From NCBI GenBank assembly GCA_016201205.1, contig JACQDF010000346.1, forward strand, positions 1-56,500: 56,500 nucleotides of DNA. The letters are read 5' to 3'. Below are positions 7,309 to 17,275 of this stretch, piece by piece. Made by a program: the position numbers and the translations under genes. Source of the DNA: Acidobacteriota bacterium (GTDB lineage Bacteria; Acidobacteriota; Terriglobia; Bryobacterales; Bryobacteraceae). Numbering within the stretch: position 1 is the stretch's first letter; each line of letters begins with the position of its first letter. The notes below the pieces were generated by a model. That model worked only from the letters and a program-made list of their open reading frames with translations. It did no database searches and was not told the origin of the DNA.

Positions 7309-9063
7309 TCAGAGCATTCGTTCCGCTCTGCGTGCCAGCCGCTCCTGTTCCCCCAGCCACCGGCCGGAAATCGCCCCCAGAATCTGGTGCTGCTTCTCAA
7401 GCAACCGTTGGCGGTAAAGCCCTCGGACGTCCGCTGCCAGCGCAACCGCCACCGCTTCGAGCGCCGCCCCATGTTGCCCGAACTCAAAATAGGTGTATGC
7501 CAGATTGAGATTCGTGCGCGGGTCTCCCGGGTGAATTCGATATGCCTGTAGATACGCTTCGTGCGCATCATTGATCCGGCCGTCCAGGAAAAGAACGTCC
7601 CCCAGAATGTTCCACAACCACGGGCTGTACCACGGATTCAGCTCCACCGCCGCCATCGCAAGGTCCCGGCCCGCCCTGTAGTCCTGAAGCTGTAGGCCCA
7701 CAAACTCCGCGATCTCGCCGGCCACTTGCCAATCGCGCAGGCTGCGCGAGAGCGCTATGCGATAGCTTTCCAATGCATCGTTCTTGCGACCCGCCGCCGC
7801 GTGTTTCCGGGCGTCTTCCAGCGGCGCGTCGAAGAAATCGCTGCCTGCGGGGCCGAAACGGTTCTGAAATGCCGAAATCGAATTGGGCATGGGGTCCGCC
7901 AGAAGCAGCCGCGCGTGAATTGACCGCCCCTGGTCTTCCTCCGGTTTCGCCACGCACCGGCCCTTGGATGTGAAGTAATACTCAAGGTAAGGAAAGTTCA
8001 GACCGAGCGCGCTCGTGGGCCCGAAACGCTGGGTGGCGGCGTGTCCTGCAATCTGATCCCTTTGAACGGACCCGTAATCGTTCCACAACACGAACCCCGC
8101 TGCACCTAGCAACTCCGAACATGCGCTCAGACATTGGATCGCGCCGTGGTTGAGAACAACGCGGTCGAGATCCTTTCCATATGCCAGCGCCTCGGTTGAA
8201 TGGGGCGGCAACTCGGTGATCGGCACAAACGCCGTCTCGAATTCAAGCAGGCTCATGAGCGGAATCAGTTGTGCTTTCTCCGCCGCAGCGTCGGCCCACG
8301 CCAATTCGCGGATCTGGTCAACCGTCAGCTTCGTGTATTGGTTAAGCAGTTCCCGGTCGTTGGTCAAGTGCGTCCGGATCTGCAATTCCTCGGGGCCTTG
8401 ATTTCCGTTGCGCAATACGGTAGCGGGCAGAACATCCAGAATGTAATTGCAGAATACGGCGCGCAGGTTCGAAAGTTCGCGGGACGGCCCCGACAGCGGA
8501 CGGAACGTGCCGGGGTCCAGTGCGTCACAGACACCCAGTTCCACGTGGAGGCATCCGGCGGCGATGTGATCGTCGAACTGCCCGCGTTCGTGCCACTGCT
8601 CGACGGTGCGCGTGGACCGGTCGGACGCAAGGTACAGCAGCCGGTCGTAGAAATCACGGTGCTCCTGCTGGCAGATGGAGCGGAAAACATCCAAAAAGTA
8701 CTTGGCAAAAAGTCCCGTGCCTGCGCCCAGTTCCAGCACGATTATGGGACCGCCGTCGTCGAACTCCGCGCAGTTTGCGAACAGAACCGCGGCCGCGTGC
8801 TCTGAGAGCCGGCCGGTATTGTTGATAACGAACGGCACGTCGCTCTCGATAAACGTCAGTATCCCGGCGCGATTCCAGTGCAGTTCAGAGAGTTCCCATT
8901 CCAGGCACTGCGTTAGTGACCGGAAATCCTGAAGCGCGCGGGGTTGAATGTGTACACGGCTCAGAGCATCTTCCGGGTTGGCCGTCGTGGCCGCAAGGTT
9001 CATCCGGCCGAAGGCGGTCTTGAGAGGAAAAGGCACCCGTGGACTGGGAGTAGGTTCATTCAT
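7309..9063 (-). CDS. SAM-dependent methyltransferase with C-terminal TPR repeats
   Basis: A 584-residue cytoplasmic protein. The class I methyltransferase motif I is clear at residues 108-118 (IVLELGAGTGLF). An acidic motif LYLASDRS follows, then AVFCNYILDVLPATVL, which resembles the post-motif of MidA/NDUFAF7 (DUF185) enzymes that methylate Arg on proteins. The C-terminal third (about 425-560) is helical with TPR-like units (NDALESYRIALS, GRINDAHEAYLQAYRIHPG, EFGQHGAALEAVAVAL), probably for partner binding. The start at 9063 is the first ATG in the frame. It faces the truncated deiodinase-like gene. The methyl acceptor is unknown. Confidence 0.7.
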   Translation of the reverse strand: MNEPTPSPRVPFPLKTAFGRMNLAATTANPEDALSRVHIQPRALQDFRSLTQCLEWELSELHWNRAGILTFIESDVPFVINNTGRLSEHAAAVLFANCAEFDDGGPIIVLELGAGTGLFAKYFLDVFRSICQQEHRDFYDRLLYLASDRSTRTVEQWHERGQFDDHIAAGCLHVELGVCDALDPGTFRPLSGPSRELSNLRAVFCNYILDVLPATVLRNGNQGPEELQIRTHLTNDRELLNQYTKLTVDQIRELAWADAAAEKAQLIPLMSLLEFETAFVPITELPPHSTEALAYGKDLDRVVLNHGAIQCLSACSELLGAAGFVLWNDYGSVQRDQIAGHAATQRFGPTSALGLNFPYLEYYFTSKGRCVAKPEEDQGRSIHARLLLADPMPNSISAFQNRFGPAGSDFFDAPLEDARKHAAAGRKNDALESYRIALSRSLRDWQVAGEIAEFVGLQLQDYRAGRDLAMAAVELNPWYSPWLWNILGDVLFLDGRINDAHEAYLQAYRIHPGDPRTNLNLAYTYFEFGQHGAALEAVAVALAADVRGLYRQRLLEKQHQILGAISGRWLGEQERLARRAERML

Positions 9064-9137
9064 CTTGTTTAACTTCAGCCCCCTCGCAGTCTAACATTCC
9101 ATACTGCTCCCCCAATCGGCTTCGCCTCAAGAACGCG

Positions 9138-9497
9138 ATGTTTGAAAAGTACAAGGACCGGGTCGAGTTCTTGCTAGTCTACATCCGCGAAGCCCACGCG
9201 ACCGATGGCTGGCAGGTGCCAAGAAATGTCAAGGAAGGCATACTCCTGGAGAACGCCAAGACGATGGAGCAGAAAGAGGAACACGCCACAAGCTGCGCTC
9301 GCAAGCTGGACATCAAGTTCCCCACTCTGTTGGATGGCATGGACAACAAGGTGGAGCTGGCCTACACGGCCTGGCCCGACCGGCTGTATCTGGTTGACAA
9401 GAACGGCCGCATCGCCTACAAGAGCAAGCCCGGACCCGGGGGCTTCAAGCCGGTGGAGCTGGAGGCGGCTATCCGTCAAGAATTAGGGCTAGACTGA
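9138..9497 (+). pseudogene. N-terminally truncated deiodinase-like thioredoxin-fold protein
   Basis: The 119 readable residues (VEFLLVYIREAHATDGWQ, later LYLVDKNGRIAYKSKPGPGG) match the iodothyronine deiodinase-like branch of the thioredoxin fold found in many soil bacteria. Family members carry about 50 or more further residues upstream, with the C-P-P-F type active-site loop. Here the frame upstream of ATG 9138 still reads like a decayed loop (YCSPNRLRLKNA from 9102) but has no ATG, GTG or TTG start and is closed by TAG at 9051, inside the start of the divergent methyltransferase gene. So the head has been lost or replaced. A short redox-inactive protein from 9138 remains possible. Confidence 0.6.
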
Positions 9498-9659
9498 AGC
9501 CCTTCGGCGGACGAATCTGCCGCGACTTTTCGAGATCCGTAGGGTTAAAACAATACGTATACATAGTTCTGGCTCGTGCTCGCTGGCAGAAAGATCCGAC
9601 GGCGGGTCGGAGCGCGAAGCGCACGAGGCAGAGTTCGATTTCTTTTTAAGGGGAGCGCT

Positions 9660-11891
9660 GTGAAGCTGGGTTTCTCACGAGGCGGTGCGGCGGCGGTGCT
9701 GTCATTTCTCCTCGGGGCCGGCAGCCTCCAGGGGCAGTCGGGACGGTCGCAGCCGATCACCTACCGTTCGTCGGTGGACGGAGAGTCGTTGACTGGCGTT
9801 CTGTGGGCGCCAGCGGGCTTTAATCGAAATGGCCCTCCGGTCCCTCTGCTCGTCTATCTGCACGGGGGCGGCGGAACCGGTCAAGTCCTGCTGAGCCACT
9901 TTGACGGCGCGCTGACGCGTGAACTGGACGCCCGCGGCTGGATCGGCATTGCACCCGACGGCCGCCGCTGGGGGCTGGCCAGTCAAGGTTGCGAGTGGCG
10001 AACGTCAGCCGCCTACGTCAATAGCTCCGATCCCAATGTGGGACCAGGAGAGCAGGACATTTTCGACGTCATCGACTGGGCGGTAGCCAACTTCCCGATC
10101 AACACCAACCGCATCTATCTGGCGGGATCTTCTATGGGAGGCCGCGGGGCCTACATCATTGGCCTCAAGAACCCGGACCGCTTCGCCGGCATCGCTGCCT
10201 TTGCGCCAGCCACCGATATGTACGAACTCTTCCTCCGGCCAGACAATCCAGTGTGCAAAGAGGGCATGGTAGGAGGTCGTCCCGGCGACAGCCTGCGGGT
10301 GGACACCATGTACACCATCACCAGCGCGCGGTTTCTCATCGAGAATGCTTACAACCTGCCGGTGTTCCATGGCCATGGCACCCAGGACAACGTGGCGTTC
10401 AACATTCCGGGCACAGGCCGTTTCCTTCATGGCTTCCATATCACTTCCGACACCACCTGGAACGGCTGTCATGGGAATACCAACCTGTGCTTTGGCCACA
10501 CGCCGACGCTCTCGGAATTGCGGACCCGGCATCCAGATGCATACGATTGGGCGTTCATGTTCACGCCCGTCGGCCACACCGGGGATGCCAGATGGATCCA
10601 GGGAGCGCGCAAGTCCTCGGACGCCCTGGGAACAGAAGATCCCCGAAACCCCGGCGCCCTGATCGGGACGATAGAATTCTTGAGCCGACGTACGCGACAG
10701 ATCAGTCCCGACACGGTCGTCTACAAGACCTACACCGACACACATCGGAAGGCGTACTGGACCGAAATCAGGATTACTACGCCCTGGCAGGATGTTCCGG
10801 GGGCCGTTCGGGCGAAGCGCAACCGGACGACTAACAGCCTGGATGTCGAGCTGGCTCGGGCGGCGGCGGCCACCTTCGATCTACCGCTCGCCGGGTTGCG
10901 CGTCGGGCCGGAGGCCCCGCTCACGATTAACCTGCGGCGCCTGGTCGAACGCGTGTTCGATCCCGCCCTGGCCGACTCCGACGAACCCCTGGAGCCGCAG
11001 CTTGTGCTGCGAGGCGATTTCTCGGCAATTCGTCGCGTCACCGTTCTGCGCGATGGCGCCCCGCTGCCAAGCAGCTCGGTGCAATTGAGCGAGCGGGAGC
11101 TGGCCATTAGCCGGATCTCCGCAGGCGCTCCGACTGTCTTGACGATTCGCGCCGAGGCGTCTGGCGCGCGCACGGTCTCGAGCGTCTCGGCCGCTAGCTT
11201 TCATGGTAGCCCGCTCGCCCAGGAATCGATCGTTTCAGCGTTCGGGACCAATCTGGCGACCAGCACGCTGGCGGCGTCTACTGTCCCGTTGCCCACCTCT
11301 TTGGGAGGAACTGCAGTGAAGGTTCGTGACAGCGCTGGAATCGAGCGCCTGGCCCCGCTGTTTGCGGTCTCGCCCGGGCAAGTCAACTATCAAATGCCGT
11401 TAGGGACGGCCGCCGGCACGGCCACCATTGCGGTCACCGGCGGTGATGGAACCGTGTCAACCGGAACCGCGCAGGTCGCCGTGGTCGCGCCGGGATTGTT
11501 CGCGGCCAACGCCAATGGTCAAGGCGTCCCGGCGGCTGCTGTATTGCGCGTGCGGGCTGACGGCTCGCAGAGTTCCGAGCCGGTGGCCCAATTCGACGCC
11601 GCCCAGAACAGGTTCGTGGCCGTCCCGATTGATCTCGGCCCGGAGAGCGATCAGGTCTTCTTGATTCTGTTTGCTACCGGAATTCGTTATCGCAGCTCGC
11701 TGTCGGCGGTCGGGGCGCAGATCGGCGGTGTGGATGCACCGGTCCTGTTTGCCGGAGCGCAGGGAAGCTTTGTCGGACTGGACCAGGTGAACGTGCGCCT
11801 GCCGCGCAGCCTGCTCGGGCGCGGCGCGGTAGACGTAAGGCTCTTCGTGGATGGCCAACCCTCGAACACAGTACAGATCAGCATTCGATGA
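9660..11891 (+). CDS. secreted alpha/beta-hydrolase (feruloyl/PHB-depolymerase-like esterase) with TIGR03437 tail
   Basis: A 743-residue exported enzyme. The GTG at 9660 follows AAGGGGAG (9648-9655) and opens a signal peptide ([16 protein letters not shown]); the longer open frame is rejected. Residues 60-350 form an alpha/beta hydrolase of the PHB-depolymerase/feruloyl-esterase type: oxyanion loop LHGGGGTG (68-75), nucleophile elbow GSSMGGRG (Ser158), with an Asp in HGTQDNVAF and a His in PVGHTGD as likely triad partners. After a linker, about residues 505-743 form the TIGR03437 domain typical of Solibacter relatives ([43 protein letters not shown]). Probably polysaccharide or polyester deacylation outside the cell. 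It stands alone. Confidence 0.85.
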   Translation: MKLGFSRGGAAAVLSFLLGAGSLQGQSGRSQPITYRSSVDGESLTGVLWAPAGFNRNGPPVPLLVYLHGGGGTGQVLLSHFDGALTRELDARGWIGIAPDGRRWGLASQGCEWRTSAAYVNSSDPNVGPGEQDIFDVIDWAVANFPINTNRIYLAGSSMGGRGAYIIGLKNPDRFAGIAAFAPATDMYELFLRPDNPVCKEGMVGGRPGDSLRVDTMYTITSARFLIENAYNLPVFHGHGTQDNVAFNIPGTGRFLHGFHITSDTTWNGCHGNTNLCFGHTPTLSELRTRHPDAYDWAFMFTPVGHTGDARWIQGARKSSDALGTEDPRNPGALIGTIEFLSRRTRQISPDTVVYKTYTDTHRKAYWTEIRITTPWQDVPGAVRAKRNRTTNSLDVELARAAAATFDLPLAGLRVGPEAPLTINLRRLVERVFDPALADSDEPLEPQLVLRGDFSAIRRVTVLRDGAPLPSSSVQLSERELAISRISAGAPTVLTIRAEASGARTVSSVSAASFHGSPLAQESIVSAFGTNLATSTLAASTVPLPTSLGGTAVKVRDSAGIERLAPLFAVSPGQVNYQMPLGTAAGTATIAVTGGDGTVSTGTAQVAVVAPGLFAANANGQGVPAAAVLRVRADGSQSSEPVAQFDAAQNRFVAVPIDLGPESDQVFLILFATGIRYRSSLSAVGAQIGGVDAPVLFAGAQGSFVGLDQVNVRLPRSLLGRGAVDVRLFVDGQPSNTVQISIR

Positions 11892-12157
11892 AGAGCCATT
11901 GACCCGCAGGCGACAGCGAAACGAGGAATTTGCTGGATACCAATTTATCCGGGGGTGGGGCCGCACGCGGGGTGTTGCGAAACAGCGGCCAAGCCAGGCT
12001 TGGACTTCCAGACAGGGCCCGCGCCCCCACGGGAAAAACTATTGGAACTCCTGTAGTCATCTCTTGACAGTAGTCATTCTCTCACTTTCACAAAACCATG
12101 CCATGCTTCAGAATACGCTCCCGGAGCACATGCGCAGTACAATGATCCGTGCAGGCA
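11892..12157. other. intergenic stretch between esterase and sialidase-like genes, with a palindrome
   Basis: No gene is supported. It holds a perfect 7+7 palindrome CCAAGCC-A-GGCTTGG at 11989-12003 without a following T-run, so an operator is more likely than a terminator. A TTGACA stands at 12064-12069 with no good -10 at 16-18 bases, and TACAAT at 12138-12143 with no -35. The true promoter of the downstream trio is therefore unclear. Confidence 0.35.
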
Positions 12158-13207
12158 ATGCACGCTCTTCTTGTTCTGGCCGCCCTCGCCGCCGCAGCGT
12201 CTGAGATCCGCACCGAGCGCGTCTTCGGACCGGAGACGCCCACCGGCCCTTACAAGCATCCGGCGTCGATCACCGGGCTTCAGAACGGCGATCTGTACCT
12301 CGTCTTCTACGGCGGCAAAGGCGAGTACGCCAACGACACCGCCATCTTTGGCGCGCGGCGCAAGCACGGCGAGTCCTGGTGGAGCGAGCCGCGCGTGCTT
12401 GCCCGGGATCCGTTTCGCAGCCTCGGCAACGGCGTGATCTGGCAGGCGCCCGATGGCGTTGTCTGGCTCTTCTATGTCATCCGCTTCGGCGATACGTGGT
12501 CGAGCTCGCGGATCGCCGTCAAGATCTCGCACGACAACGCGGAAACCTGGTCCGATTCGTCGCTGCTGGCGCTGGAACAAGGGATGATGGTGCGCGGCCG
12601 GCCGGTTGTACTGTCCTCCGGCGAGTATCTTCTACCCGTCTATCATGAAACCGGCCAGGACCGCGAAATGGTGGGGCCGGACAGTGCTTCGCTGTTCCTC
12701 CGCTACGATTCCCGCTCGCGCAAATGGATGGAATCGAACCGCATCCGCTCGCGCATCGGCAACATCCAGCCTGCCGGCGTCGAGATTTCTCCGGGCCGCC
12801 TGATCGCCTATTGCCGCCGAGGGGGCGGGTACGGACCAACCAAAGACGGATGGCTGGTTCGCGCCGAATCGCACGACGGAGGCAGGACCTGGAGCGAGGG
12901 CCAGGAGTCGGCCTTCCCGAATCCCAATGCCGCTGTCGATTTTCTCAAACTCCGCAACGGCCATCTGCTGCTCGTCTACAACGACAGCATGACCCGCCGC
13001 ACCCCCCTGAGCGTGGCCATCTCCGCCGACAACGACAAGACGTATCCTTACAGGCGCAACATTGCCGAAGGCGCAGGCGATTTCGCTTATCCTTTCGCGA
13101 TTCAAACCTCCGATGACCGGATTCACGTTGTCTACACCTCGGACCGCCGCAGCGTCATTCGCCACGCGGTCTTCGACGAAAGCGCAATCCTCGAATGGCG
13201 TCGCTGA
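12158..13207 (+). CDS. exported sialidase-like (BNR/Asp-box) six-blade propeller protein
   Basis: A 349-residue protein of the BNR_2 exo-alpha-sialidase type. ATG 12158 gives a short signal peptide (HALLVLAALAAAAS); GTG 12149 is an alternative. Asp boxes are visible at 124-131 (SHDNAETW), 238-245 (SHDGGRTW, canonical) and 289-296 (SADNDKTY, degenerate). I do not see the N-terminal RIP motif or a full Arg triad of true sialidases, so activity on sialic acid is doubtful; many relatives in soil bacteria act on other glycans or are unassigned. The 3' end overlaps the next gene by 13 bases and that gene overlaps the amidohydrolase, so three genes are coupled. Confidence 0.8.
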   Translation: MHALLVLAALAAAASEIRTERVFGPETPTGPYKHPASITGLQNGDLYLVFYGGKGEYANDTAIFGARRKHGESWWSEPRVLARDPFRSLGNGVIWQAPDGVVWLFYVIRFGDTWSSSRIAVKISHDNAETWSDSSLLALEQGMMVRGRPVVLSSGEYLLPVYHETGQDREMVGPDSASLFLRYDSRSRKWMESNRIRSRIGNIQPAGVEISPGRLIAYCRRGGGYGPTKDGWLVRAESHDGGRTWSEGQESAFPNPNAAVDFLKLRNGHLLLVYNDSMTRRTPLSVAISADNDKTYPYRRNIAEGAGDFAYPFAIQTSDDRIHVVYTSDRRSVIRHAVFDESAILEWRR

Positions 13208-14298
13208 CCGGCACATTCCGCCTCCAGTACTTCTTCGACGTGGCTGAAGAAATCGCTCTCGAGGAACTGCGCCAGCTTTTGCAACTGGAAAAACCGGACC
13301 GTGAGCCAAGCTTCCGGCGCCAGGCGCCCGCCTACGTGCGCTTCGAGCGGCCGCCGCTGGAAGAGCGTCTGCCCGCTCTGCGGCTGGCCAGCGGCGAGCA
13401 TTTTCCGGCCCGCATCCGCTATTACGACTACGGCGTCATCGGCCTGGAGATGGAATTGCCCTTTCAGGACGCCGGCTGGGAAGAGCTGATCGGCCTGGCG
13501 AGCAAGTGGATCGCCGCCGCCGATCTGGAAAGCGTGGCCGAAGAAGCCGTCCACACGCGCCTCGGGGAGATCATGCCCGCTCTGCGCAAGCCCTATTCCC
13601 GCCTGCTCAGCGAGGACTACACAGTGATCGAATTGCGCCAGGCGGTGGGCGACGACGGCCAGCCATTGAGCGCACCCAGGCTGCTGGAGCGCCGCGGCGC
13701 GGAGATCGCCCAAATCGTGCGCGGCGAATCCGGCCTGTTGAGCGCCTCCGAATGCCAGGAGGTGCTCGCCTCCTCGATGAGCTACGCGCCCACGGATCTG
13801 CTGGTCGCCGGCTGGACGGCCGCGCTTGTCTATGACACGCAGCCCGAAGGCGGCGCCCCTACGCTTCAACTGCTGGATTTCGCCAATACCCAGTTGCTCG
13901 AGTTCCGCCATTACGATGAAGTTCTCACCCGGCTGCTGGCGGATGTGTATCCGCTGGTCGACCGCAAGCCCGGGTTCCTGCGCCGCTGGCGCATGGCCCG
14001 TGAAGCGCAGCGGCTCAACGCACTGCGGCTGGAAGTCATGGAGCTCACCGAAAGAACCGACAACGCCATCAAGTTTCTGAGTGACATGTTCTACGCGCGC
14101 GCCTACGAGCTCGCCGCCCAGCGCATCGGCGTGCCTGACTACCGCACACTGGTCGATGAGAAGCTGCGCACCGCCGGCGAACTCTACCGTTTCCTCATCG
14201 AGGGCTTCCACCAGGGGCGCGCCTTCATCCTCGAATTACTGATCGTCATTATTCTCATCATCGATTTGTTCTTTCTCTTTCAGGGAAAGGGCACATGA
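13195..14298 (+). CDS. RMD1/DUF155-like tail-anchored protein
   Basis: A 367-residue protein with a soluble body and one C-terminal membrane helix (about 344-362, ILELLIVIILIIDLFFLF). The last 90 residues before the anchor (LNALRLEVMELTERTDNAIK onward, ending in a long helix and a terminal membrane segment) look like the RMD1/Sif2 (DUF155) family, whose eukaryotic members act in mitochondrial and meiotic contexts with no agreed bacterial role. The match is by eye and moderate. The start ATG 13195 lies inside the sialidase-like gene and the stop overlaps the ATG of the amidohydrolase (ATGA), so the three proteins are probably made together. Confidence 0.65.
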   Translation: MASLTGTFRLQYFFDVAEEIALEELRQLLQLEKPDREPSFRRQAPAYVRFERPPLEERLPALRLASGEHFPARIRYYDYGVIGLEMELPFQDAGWEELIGLASKWIAAADLESVAEEAVHTRLGEIMPALRKPYSRLLSEDYTVIELRQAVGDDGQPLSAPRLLERRGAEIAQIVRGESGLLSASECQEVLASSMSYAPTDLLVAGWTAALVYDTQPEGGAPTLQLLDFANTQLLEFRHYDEVLTRLLADVYPLVDRKPGFLRRWRMAREAQRLNALRLEVMELTERTDNAIKFLSDMFYARAYELAAQRIGVPDYRTLVDEKLRTAGELYRFLIEGFHQGRAFILELLIVIILIIDLFFLFQGKGT

Positions 14299-15152
14299 TC
14301 CCGGCCATCGATGCGCATCACCATTTGTGGATCTACTCGCCGGAAGAATACGGCTGGATCGGCGGGCAGATGAGCGTGTTGAAACGAGACTATGTCCCGG
14401 CGGACCTTCGCCGGGAGATGGAGCACGCAGGCGTCACCGGTTCGGTTGCGGTACAGGCCCGGCAAACCATCGGCGAGACGGAATGGCTGCTCGATCTGGC
14501 CGCGGAAAACGATTTTCTGCTCGGGGTTGTGGGCTGGGCGCCGCTCACCGCTGCTGATCTCGAAGAGCGCCTGGGTCGGTTGTCAGCGCGCGGGAAACTG
14601 AAGAGTGTGCGCCACGTGCTCGAGGACGAGCCGGATGACCAGTACATGCTGCGGCCGGATTTTCAGCGCGGCATCGCACGCCTCCGCCCGTTCGGCCTCG
14701 TCTACGACATCCTGATCCGTGAACGGCAGCTTCCGGCGGCGGTCGAGCTGGTGGACGCTCATCCTGAGCAGGTGTTCGTGCTCGATCACATCGCCAAGCC
14801 GCGGATCAAGGAGCGCGTGATGGAGCCTTGGCGAACGCACTTCAGTGAGATCGCGCATCGTCCCAACGTCTATTGCAAGCTCTCGGGGATGGCGACGGAA
14901 GCGGACTGGGGCAAATGGACGGTGACCGATTTGCGGCCGTACTTCGAGATCGCACTCGACTGCTTCGGCCCCGGGCGTCTGATGTTCGGCAGCGATTGGC
15001 CGGTGCTTCGGCTGGCGGGTGAATATTCGCAATGGGCGGAGATTGTGCGCCAATGGATTGGCCCGCTCAGCGATCGCGAGCAGCGCCGCATCCTGTTCGG
15101 CACAGCATGCGATGCGTACAGCCTCACAAGCCCCGCGACGCCCTCAACGTAA
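14295..15152 (+). CDS. amidohydrolase-2 family lactonase (L-fuconolactonase/rhamnonolactonase-like)
   Basis: A 285-residue cytoplasmic enzyme of the COG3618 type, expected to open a sugar lactone to the aldonate. Family motifs are DAHHHLW at 6-12, a central HIAKP and GSDWPV near the C-terminus. The length fits the family (about 275-300). It starts by ATGA overlap with the RMD1-like gene. Its last 29 bases overlap the 3' end of the minus-strand mutarotase-like gene. The context (glycan propeller protein, sugar-acid dehydratase elsewhere in the window) supports a role in sugar-acid catabolism; the exact sugar is unknown. Confidence 0.8.
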   Translation: MIPAIDAHHHLWIYSPEEYGWIGGQMSVLKRDYVPADLRREMEHAGVTGSVAVQARQTIGETEWLLDLAAENDFLLGVVGWAPLTAADLEERLGRLSARGKLKSVRHVLEDEPDDQYMLRPDFQRGIARLRPFGLVYDILIRERQLPAAVELVDAHPEQVFVLDHIAKPRIKERVMEPWRTHFSEIAHRPNVYCKLSGMATEADWGKWTVTDLRPYFEIALDCFGPGRLMFGSDWPVLRLAGEYSQWAEIVRQWIGPLSDREQRRILFGTACDAYSLTSPATPST

Positions 15153-16227
15153 TTTTCTTCCCGGCGCTCTGATCCTCCACCACAAGCCGTCCGCTCTCGA
15201 TCCGCACATCCTCCACACGCCGGAATCCTTCCGGCGCTTTCGCCAGGAACATCAGGAAGCGCGTCTCGACTTTCGATTTCGCCGGCAGCCAGCGAAACGT
15301 AGGCGCTCCGAACATCGGCGTCAGCGCCAGAATTTCCTGCTTCGTCATATCGTAGGGTTGCATGCCGAACTCGAGTCCCCAGGCGTACATCCCATTCGCC
15401 GGGTAATTCATCCAGTGCTGCACCCATGGATAATCCGCCCGCCGGAACAGGTAGCCGAGAATCAGCTTCTCCTCGGTGTTGAATGCGGTGATGAACTCGT
15501 GCTCGCGCTTAGGATCCATCAGGCAGCCGATGTGGTTCATGACGCCGTCGGAGGCCGGCGTCACGCGCACACTTTCCTTGCCGACGACGGGCCATTGGAA
15601 ATCCCTTCCGCTCGGGAAGGTGCGCGGTCCTTTTTCCGTATGCGGCTTGGTGCGGCATTGCGTGGAAGAAGCGTCCACCGCCACTTTGCCCAGTTTCAGA
15701 AAAGGCGCGCCGATGGTGGCATGCTCAGCCCAAAGAATCACACGGTCAAAGCCGAGCAGACTCTCGAGCTCCGATTCCACCATCACGATCTGCTCGCCGG
15801 GTGCGATGCTGATCTTACGGGTAAAGATCTCCTGCACCATCGGGAGCTTCACGCGGAACGTGGCCTCGGCCGCGCCGGACTGCAACACCTCCCACGGCAG
15901 CTTGTTTGCCTCTCCATGAAAGGCCAGCCCGGCCGCCTGCTCCTCCCTGGTCGTCGGCCCGAAGCCATCCACGCAGACAAAGTGCCCTTTGCTCGGCCCG
16001 AACTGCTGTGACAGACCTCGTTCGCGCGCCATCCGCACCGGATCCCACATCGGATTCACACGCCGGGCATCTTCCTTCAGCGCCATGCTGACGAACGCGC
16101 CGCCCTGCGGCAGCATCACCAACTCGATCTTGTCGTTGGCGAACTCGAGCGCCGTGCTGCCCTCGTACGTCATATTCCGTTGCGCGAAGGCCGCAGCCGC
16201 TCCCAGCAAGAGAATCGCAATTCGCAT
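15124..16227 (-). CDS. exported galactose-mutarotase-fold protein of unknown substrate
   Basis: A 367-residue protein with a signal peptide (AILLLGAAAAFAQ). The body is beta-rich and reads like the aldose-1-epimerase/galactose-mutarotase fold (opening ELVMLPQGGAFVSMALK, then FHGEANKLPW, WAEHATIG). The FHGE.N..PW and WAEH segments occupy the places of the sugar-binding His residues in relatives, but I cannot identify a complete catalytic His/Glu set, so epimerase activity is only inferred. It converges on, and overlaps by 29 bases, the lactonase gene. No operon partner on its own strand; the FGE-like gene lies 62 bases downstream. Confidence 0.6.
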   Translation of the reverse strand: MRIAILLLGAAAAFAQRNMTYEGSTALEFANDKIELVMLPQGGAFVSMALKEDARRVNPMWDPVRMARERGLSQQFGPSKGHFVCVDGFGPTTREEQAAGLAFHGEANKLPWEVLQSGAAEATFRVKLPMVQEIFTRKISIAPGEQIVMVESELESLLGFDRVILWAEHATIGAPFLKLGKVAVDASSTQCRTKPHTEKGPRTFPSGRDFQWPVVGKESVRVTPASDGVMNHIGCLMDPKREHEFITAFNTEEKLILGYLFRRADYPWVQHWMNYPANGMYAWGLEFGMQPYDMTKQEILALTPMFGAPTFRWLPAKSKVETRFLMFLAKAPEGFRRVEDVRIESGRLVVEDQSAGKKITLRASRGL

Positions 16228-16289
16228 TATCGAGCCATGATACTGTAATCGGACATGGTGCGTTTCATACGCGCCGCATCAAGGCGAAC

Positions 16290-17275
16290 TTATTCCCACC
16301 CACACCGGAACCCGATGTAGTTGAGCCAGTAGGCTGGCTCGAACCTGACACGGTACGAGGCGCGGGCGTTCCACGGATAGAGGTTCCAGGAGCCGCCCCG
16401 CAGCGCGCGATGCGTCCCCTGCGGCGGACCCTTCGGGTCACGCGCGATGCTTGCTGTGTAATTGCCGTACCAATCGTTCACCCACTCCCACACATTGCCG
16501 AGCATATCGTATAGGAGGAAGGCGTTGGCGCGTTTTGCCGCCACCTCTCGCGGGCCCTTGCCGCTGTTAGCGTTGAACCAGGCAATCTCGTCCGCCAACC
16601 CATAGCGCGCCGCTTTCGATCCAGCCCGCGCCGCATACTCCCACTCGGCCTCGCTCGGCAGGCGTCCTCCAATCCAGGCACAATACCCGCGTGCATCGTC
16701 CCAGCTTACGTCGACGACCGGCATGCGGGCATTCGATCCGGTAGGCGCCGAGCGCCCGTTTGCCTGTGCAAAGCGCCCGTAGGCCTCGACGGTCACCTCG
16801 GTCTGCCCCAGCCAGAACCCACGGGAGATCGTCACATCGTGGGCGGGCTTCTCGTCGTCGTAGCACTCGCGATCTCCTTGGGAGCAGCCCATACGAAACG
16901 TCCCTGGTGGGATCCACACGTACTTCTGCCCGTCCTTGGGGTTCACGCGGATGGCGCCCGCGGATGGTTCTTTGGGCAGGTTCGGCTTAGGCGGCGGCGG
17001 GGCCGGCGCGGGGGCCTTCCTCCGTACGACTTCGATGACGCCGTCTTCGGCGCCCGCGCCACGCAGCTCGCGGTCCGCCTCGGCCGACCAGGGAAAACTC
17101 ACGCCGCAGGTCTCGATCAGATACACCAACCGTACCGACGCCAGATTGGGGATCATCTCCTTCAACCGCTCGAGACTGTACGGGCGTTCCGCCTCCGGAC
17201 GCTGGAGGCACGGCGCGGGGGCCTGTGTTTGGGCCAACGCCGTGGCGGCTAGCAGAAGCAGGAGGCAGGCTCGCA

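Noticed and set aside
9054-9140. Selenocysteine recoding in the deiodinase-like frame
   Set aside because: No in-frame TGA at the active-site loop and no SECIS-like hairpin that I can identify; the position reads Cys (TGC).
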